In this document: positions 31,964-35,038 of the stretch, in pieces
Layout of the letters: every line of letters starts with the position of its first letter
How positions within the stretch are numbered: the stretch's first letter is position 1
Assembly: GCA_018780805.1 (NCBI GenBank)
Contig: JADMJD010000028.1
Coordinates: 1 to 35,038, forward strand
From: Rubrivivax sp.
Lineage (GTDB): Bacteria; Pseudomonadota; Gammaproteobacteria; Burkholderiales; Burkholderiaceae_C
Direction: 5' to 3'
DNA: 35,038 nucleotides
Translations under genes and position numbers: made by a program
The notes under the pieces: model-generated
What the model was told of the DNA's origin: nothing
Seen by the model: the letters and a program-made list of their open reading frames with translations, nothing else
The model's database searches: none

Positions 31964-32890
31964 ATGTTCATCGTCTGCGGCGAAGCGTTGATGGATGTTT
32001 TTGCCACCGCCGACACGCCCACCGGCACGCTGATGGACGCCCGCATCGGCGGCTCGCCGCTGAACGTGGCCATCGGCCTGGCCCGGCTGGCGCAGCCGGT
32101 GGCCTTCCTCGGTGCCCTGTCCACGGGTTTCCTGGGCGACCGCTTGGCGCGGGCGCTGGCCGAGGAGGGTGTGTCCGACCAATGCCTGGCCCGCATCGAC
32201 GCGCCCACCACCCTGGGCCTGGTGGGACTGGACGCCCGGGGCGTGCCCTCGTACGCCTTCTACGGCCACCGCTGCGCCGACCGCCTGTTGCCGCTGTCGG
32301 TGCTGGACCAGGTGCCGGCCGACGCGCAGGCGCTGCACTTCGGCTCCTACGCGATGGTGGTGGAGCCGGTGGCCAGCACGCAGCGGGCACTGGTCGAACG
32401 TCTGGCCGGCCAGGTGCTGGTGGCCTACGACCCGAACATCCGGCTCAACGTCGAACCCGACCTGCAGCGCTGGCGCGACACGCTGGCCTGGATGCTGCCG
32501 CGCACCCACCTACTGAAGATCAGCGACGAAGACCTGGGCCTGCTGTTTCCGGGCCAGGCGCCGGAGGCCTTGGCCGCAGCCTGGCTGCAAGCCGGTGTTG
32601 AGGCCGTGGTCCTGACGCGGGGCGGTGAGGGTGCCACCGCCTGGACCGCGACACACCGTGTGGACGTGCCGGGCCGCGCGGTGCAGGTGGTCGACACCGT
32701 GGGGGCGGGTGACACCTTCCAGGCTGCGCTGCTGACCTGGTTGGCCGAACATGGGCGGCTGCGGCCCGGCGCGTTGACCAGTCTGGACGCCGATGCGTGG
32801 CGTGCCGCACTGGCGTTTGCCGCAGGCGCTGCCGCGATCACCTGTTCACGTCGGGGTGCGGACCTGCCGCGCCGTGCAGAACTGACCTGA
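31964..32890 (+). CDS. frcK: PfkB family fructokinase
   Basis: A 308-residue ribokinase-fold sugar kinase. FIVCGEALMDVFA opens the protein. GGSPLNVAIGLARLAQPVAF is the N-terminal PfkB signature, and VVDTVGAGDTFQAALL near residue 245 contains the catalytic Asp and the anion hole (GAGD). ALHFGSYAMVVEP and AYDPNIRLN are typical of bacterial fructokinases. AGGAG lies five bases before ATG 31964. It would phosphorylate fructose at O6 after uptake by the divergent transporter. The stop codon (32888-32890) directly abuts that of the opposing gene. Confidence 0.88.
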   Translation: MFIVCGEALMDVFATADTPTGTLMDARIGGSPLNVAIGLARLAQPVAFLGALSTGFLGDRLARALAEEGVSDQCLARIDAPTTLGLVGLDARGVPSYAFYGHRCADRLLPLSVLDQVPADAQALHFGSYAMVVEPVASTQRALVERLAGQVLVAYDPNIRLNVEPDLQRWRDTLAWMLPRTHLLKISDEDLGLLFPGQAPEALAAAWLQAGVEAVVLTRGGEGATAWTATHRVDVPGRAVQVVDTVGAGDTFQAALLTWLAEHGRLRPGALTSLDADAWRAALAFAAGAAAITCSRRGADLPRRAELT

Positions 32891-33670
32891 TCAGCCGGCC
32901 AGCAGCGCAAAAACTGCCGGCACGCGATCTGGCAGGGTGATCGGCTGCTGGCGCCAGCTGCTCACCGTGGCGCTGCGGGTGAAGGCCGACGGTGTCGTCA
33001 GCCCGACGCTGACGCTCAGCCGCGTGGCCGGCGCCAGGCTCTCCAGCAGCGCGGCCAGCAGGGAGGCATTGCGGTACGGGGTTTCGATCAGCAACTGGGT
33101 CTGGCCGAGCCGGCGCGACAGCACTTCCAGTTCGCGGATGCGGGCCGTGCGCGGCGCCGCGTCCTGCGGCAGGTAACCGACAAAGGCAAAACTCTGCCCG
33201 TTCAGCCCGCTGGCACTGAGCGCCATCAGCAGCGAACTCGGGCCGGACAGCGGCAACACCGGCACACCGGCGGCATGGGCCGCCGCCACCAGCGCCGCGC
33301 CCGGGTCGGCCACCGCCGGCAGGCCGGCTTCGGAGATCAGCCCCAGGTCGTGCCCGGCCAGCGCGGGCGCCAGCAGCGCCTGCCACTCGGCGGCCGGCAC
33401 CGGCTCGCGGCTGCCTTTGCGCGGGCGGGGCAGCTCGGTGATCTGGATGGCCTGCAGCGGCTGCGCCAGCGGCACCACAGCGTCCACACGCTTGAGGAAG
33501 GCGCGTGCGGTCTTGGCGTCTTCCGCCGCCCAGTGGGCCAGGCCGGCGGCACGGCGGATCACGTCCTGTGGCAGCACCTCGTCCAACGGGCCGGGCGCCA
33601 GGCCCAGGTCGAGTGTGTTGGGCACCAGCAGCAGCGTGCCGAGCTTTCCCGGGTGCGGGCGTTCACTCAC
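32891..33670 (-). CDS. RsmI-like SAM-dependent (tetrapyrrole methylase fold) methyltransferase
   Basis: A 259-residue protein starting at GTG 33670, which overlaps the maf stop (GTGA). GLISEAGLPAVADPGAALVA and VLPLSGPSSLLMALSASGLN closely resemble the SAM-binding and active-site loops of RsmI, the 16S rRNA C1402 2'-O-methyltransferase; FAFVGYLPQD and LIETPYRN follow in the same order. The N-terminal RsmI motif VATPIGN is replaced here by LLVPNTLD, so this is a paralogue whose target is not established. Its coupling with maf is the only context for its job. Confidence 0.85.
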   Translation of the reverse strand: MSERPHPGKLGTLLLVPNTLDLGLAPGPLDEVLPQDVIRRAAGLAHWAAEDAKTARAFLKRVDAVVPLAQPLQAIQITELPRPRKGSREPVPAAEWQALLAPALAGHDLGLISEAGLPAVADPGAALVAAAHAAGVPVLPLSGPSSLLMALSASGLNGQSFAFVGYLPQDAAPRTARIRELEVLSRRLGQTQLLIETPYRNASLLAALLESLAPATRLSVSVGLTTPSAFTRSATVSSWRQQPITLPDRVPAVFALLAG

Positions 33671-34257
33671 GTGGCATGCCTCAGTGCGTCGAGGCCGGCC
33701 TCGCGCAGCAGTGCCGCCACACGGATCAGCGGCAGCCCGATCAAGGCCGTTGGGTCGTCGGAGTGGATGGCGTCCAGCAAGGCGATGCCCAGGGTTTCGC
33801 TCTTGGCGCTGCCGGCGCAGTCGTAGGGCTCCTCCAGCCGCAGGTAACGTTCGATCTCGTCGTCGCCCAGCACCCGAAACTGCACCCGCACCGGCGCCAG
33901 CAGCGCACGTTCGAAGCCGATGTCCGGCCGCAGCACGGCCAGCCCGGTCTGGAAGATGGCGGTGCGGCCGGAGAGCCGTCGCAGCTGGTCCACGGCGCGG
34001 GCGTGGGTGCCGGGTTTGCCCAGAGGCTCGCCGTCCAGGTCGCAGACCTGGTCGGCGCCGATCACCACGGCGCCGGGGTGGCGGCTGGCCACCTCGCGGC
34101 CTTTTTCCAGCGCCAGGCGCAAGGCCAGATCGGCCGGCGCTTCGCTGGGCCGGGGCGTTTCGTCCACCTGCGGCGCGTCCACCGTGAAGGGCAGGCGCAG
34201 GCGGGTGAGCAGTTCGCGCCGATAGCGCGACGTGGATCCAAGCACGAGCGGGGTCAT
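33667..34257 (-). CDS. maf: Maf family nucleotide pyrophosphatase (YceF type)
   Basis: A 196-residue Maf protein that hydrolyses modified or non-canonical nucleoside triphosphates. PLVLGSTSRYRRELLTRL (3-20) carries the substrate-binding SxxR motif. ETPRPSEAP, ALEKGREVA and VVIGADQVC are the conserved Maf segments, and the Asp of GADQ is the proposed catalytic residue. Its position next to yceD-rpmF matches E. coli yceF, whose product prefers m7GTP. In E. coli yceF is likewise divergent from yceD. ATG 34257 is the natural start; only 33 bp separate it from yceD. Confidence 0.92.
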   Translation of the reverse strand: MTPLVLGSTSRYRRELLTRLRLPFTVDAPQVDETPRPSEAPADLALRLALEKGREVASRHPGAVVIGADQVCDLDGEPLGKPGTHARAVDQLRRLSGRTAIFQTGLAVLRPDIGFERALLAPVRVQFRVLGDDEIERYLRLEEPYDCAGSAKSETLGIALLDAIHSDDPTALIGLPLIRVAALLREAGLDALRHAT

Positions 34258-34290
34258 GTCGGGATTGTGCGGGACTACACTGCGCGCGCC

Positions 34291-34869
34291 ATGTCTGCAC
34301 CTGTACCCGCTCCTGCCTCCCCGCCCGCCTCCAGGCCCGTCGACCCACGCCAGCTGTCGCTGCTGCGCTTTGCCGAAACCACCGGCACGCTCAGCGGTGT
34401 GTGGCCCGCCGCCGATCTGGTCCGTCTGGGCGCTGACGCACCGCCGGCCGGTGCCGCTGAGGTGCATTGGTCGGCCCAAGGTGAGCGCCGCGCCGTGGCT
34501 GGCGACAGCCCGCAGACCTGGCTGCACGTGCAGGCCCACACCGAGGTGGAGCAGGTCTGTCAGCGCTGCCTGGGGCCGATGACGCTGAGATTGGACGCAC
34601 AACGGTCTTTCCGCTTCGTGCGCGACGAAGAAGAGGCCACTCGGCTGGACGAAGAGAGCGAAGACGATGTGCTGGCGCTGCCCAAGCGTGGCCTGCTGGA
34701 CCTGCACGAGCTGGTCGAGGACGAGCTGATCCTGGCCTTGCCCATCGTGCCGCGGCACGAGACCTGCCCTCAGCCTTTGCCGCTGCCGGCAAACGAACCC
34801 GACGAAGAGGAAGTGGCGCCGCCCAATCCCTTCCAGGCCCTGGCCGTGCTCAAGCGCAAGCCAAACTGA
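34291..34869 (+). CDS. yceD: YceD/DUF177 family protein
   Basis: A 192-residue YceD family protein. The DUF177 core includes VQAHTEVEQVCQRCLGPMTL with the C-x-x-C pair, an acidic segment DEEEATRLDEESEDD, LLDLHELVEDELILALPIVP, and a C-terminal CPQP-containing loop followed by NPFQALAVLKRK. This C-terminal FxxLxxLK-type ending is shared across the family. The protein is linked to ribosome and rRNA biology in bacteria and plants and is almost always encoded just before rpmF, as here. The first 20 residues are Ala/Pro-rich and variable. ATG 34291 was chosen from the conserved RPVDP start region. Confidence 0.92.
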   Translation: MSAPVPAPASPPASRPVDPRQLSLLRFAETTGTLSGVWPAADLVRLGADAPPAGAAEVHWSAQGERRAVAGDSPQTWLHVQAHTEVEQVCQRCLGPMTLRLDAQRSFRFVRDEEEATRLDEESEDDVLALPKRGLLDLHELVEDELILALPIVPRHETCPQPLPLPANEPDEEEVAPPNPFQALAVLKRKPN

Positions 34870-34876
34870 CCGCACG

Positions 34877-34978
34877 TGCTATACTTGAAGGCTTTTCCGC
34901 ATGGCTTGAACGAGATCACGGCCGGCGGACCCCGATTGCAGCCCGAGCTCAAGCCAGATCCCTGGCGGGCCCCAGGAG
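34877..34978 (+). promoter_or_regulatory. rpmF promoter (extended -10) and leader with Shine-Dalgarno
   Basis: TGCTATACT (34877-34885) is an extended -10 element: TG, one base, then TATACT. No good -35 is present, which extended -10 promoters tolerate. A start near 34892 would leave a leader of about 93 nt. AGGAG (34974-34978) lies six bases before the rpmF ATG. CCTGG (34961-34965) can pair with CCAGG (34972-34976) over a 6-nt loop, partly covering this site. Confidence 0.55.
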
Positions 34979-34984
34979 AAACAC

Positions 34985-35038
34985 ATGGCCGTTCAACAGA
35001 ACAAGAAGTCGCCTTCCAAGCGCGGCATGCACCGCTCG
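34985..35038 (+). CDS. rpmF: 50S ribosomal protein L32, N-terminal end (partial)
   Basis: The last 54 bases encode MAVQQNKKSPSKRGMHRS, the typical N-terminus of bacterial L32 (family pattern MAVQQNK.SPSKRGMHRS). L32 is a small zinc-ribbon or zinc-free protein of the large ribosomal subunit; which type this is cannot be seen because the Cys region lies beyond the window. It follows yceD by 115 bp with its own promoter-like element and a strong AGGAG. The yceD-rpmF order is the usual one. Confidence 0.95.
   Translation, partial: MAVQQNKKSPSKRGMHRS

Noticed and set aside
32888..32913. Possible terminator between fructokinase and the RsmI-like gene
   Set aside because: The two stop codons abut (TGA then TCA), but the only pairing seen nearby is a 6-bp GCCGGC stem with an 18-nt loop, too weak to call.
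1..35038. Mobile elements, CRISPR arrays, tRNA or rRNA genes
   Set aside because: No transposase or integrase motifs, terminal inverted repeats, regularly spaced repeats or cloverleaf-like sequences were noticed. Transfer of the locus is suggested only by base composition.

Overview
The window is from a high-GC betaproteobacterium, most likely of the order Burkholderiales (Comamonadaceae or the Rubrivivax/Leptothrix group). The evidence is the very high G+C in third codon positions of the housekeeping genes, the maf-yceD-rpmF order at the right end, and the dense packing with many GTG/TTG starts and 1-4 nt stop/start overlaps. No rRNA, tRNA, CRISPR array, insertion sequence or integrase was seen, and no gap between genes exceeds about 150 bp.

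Region 1 (1-24587) is a surface-polysaccharide locus exported by an ABC-2 transporter of the Kps/Ctr type. The left arm runs on the plus strand: the 3' end of rfbD, then rfbA and rfbC (dTDP-L-rhamnose), two GT4 glycosyltransferases, an inverted gmhB, the exporter genes kpsE-kpsM-kpsT, and another GT4. The right arm runs on the minus strand towards it as one long run of 13 genes. In transcription order from 24587 these are: outer-membrane export lipoprotein (Wza/CtrA family), GT8-like transferase, methyltransferase with a very long coiled coil, GT2 fused to a GH99-like (WbsX-type) domain, GT4, PhyH-type oxygenase, methyltransferase, hddA, gmhA, hddC, DUF1796 protein, sulfotransferase and a zinc-ribbon-like methyltransferase. 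The arms meet tail-to-tail at about 8650. The genes hddA, gmhA, hddC and gmhB together give the full route to GDP-D-glycero-alpha-D-manno-heptose. The inferred product is a heptose- and rhamnose-containing glycan that may be methylated and sulfated. No Wzx/Wzy genes and no KpsC/KpsS Kdo-linker genes lie in the window.

Region 2 (24722-27321) holds a WecA/WbpL-type polyprenyl-phosphate sugar-1-phosphate transferase, which may start the glycan of region 1, overlapping a DEAD-box RNA helicase (rhlE).

Region 3 (27344-32890) is a fructose-type sugar uptake module. A minus-strand operon encodes a periplasmic binding protein, permease, ATPase, FucU/RbsD mutarotase and ROK regulator. A PfkB fructokinase is divergent from it. 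The 145 bp between the two units carry an AT-rich imperfect palindrome overlapping a promoter-like element.

Region 4 (32891-35038) is conserved housekeeping: an RsmI-like methyltransferase and a Maf pyrophosphatase on the minus strand, then yceD and the start of rpmF on the plus strand. Hand counts of single 60-base lines give about 72-77% G+C in rfbC, the export lipoprotein gene and rhlE, but about 50-67% between 1.6 and 23.4 kb. This suggests the strain-specific part of the locus was acquired between conserved flanks.
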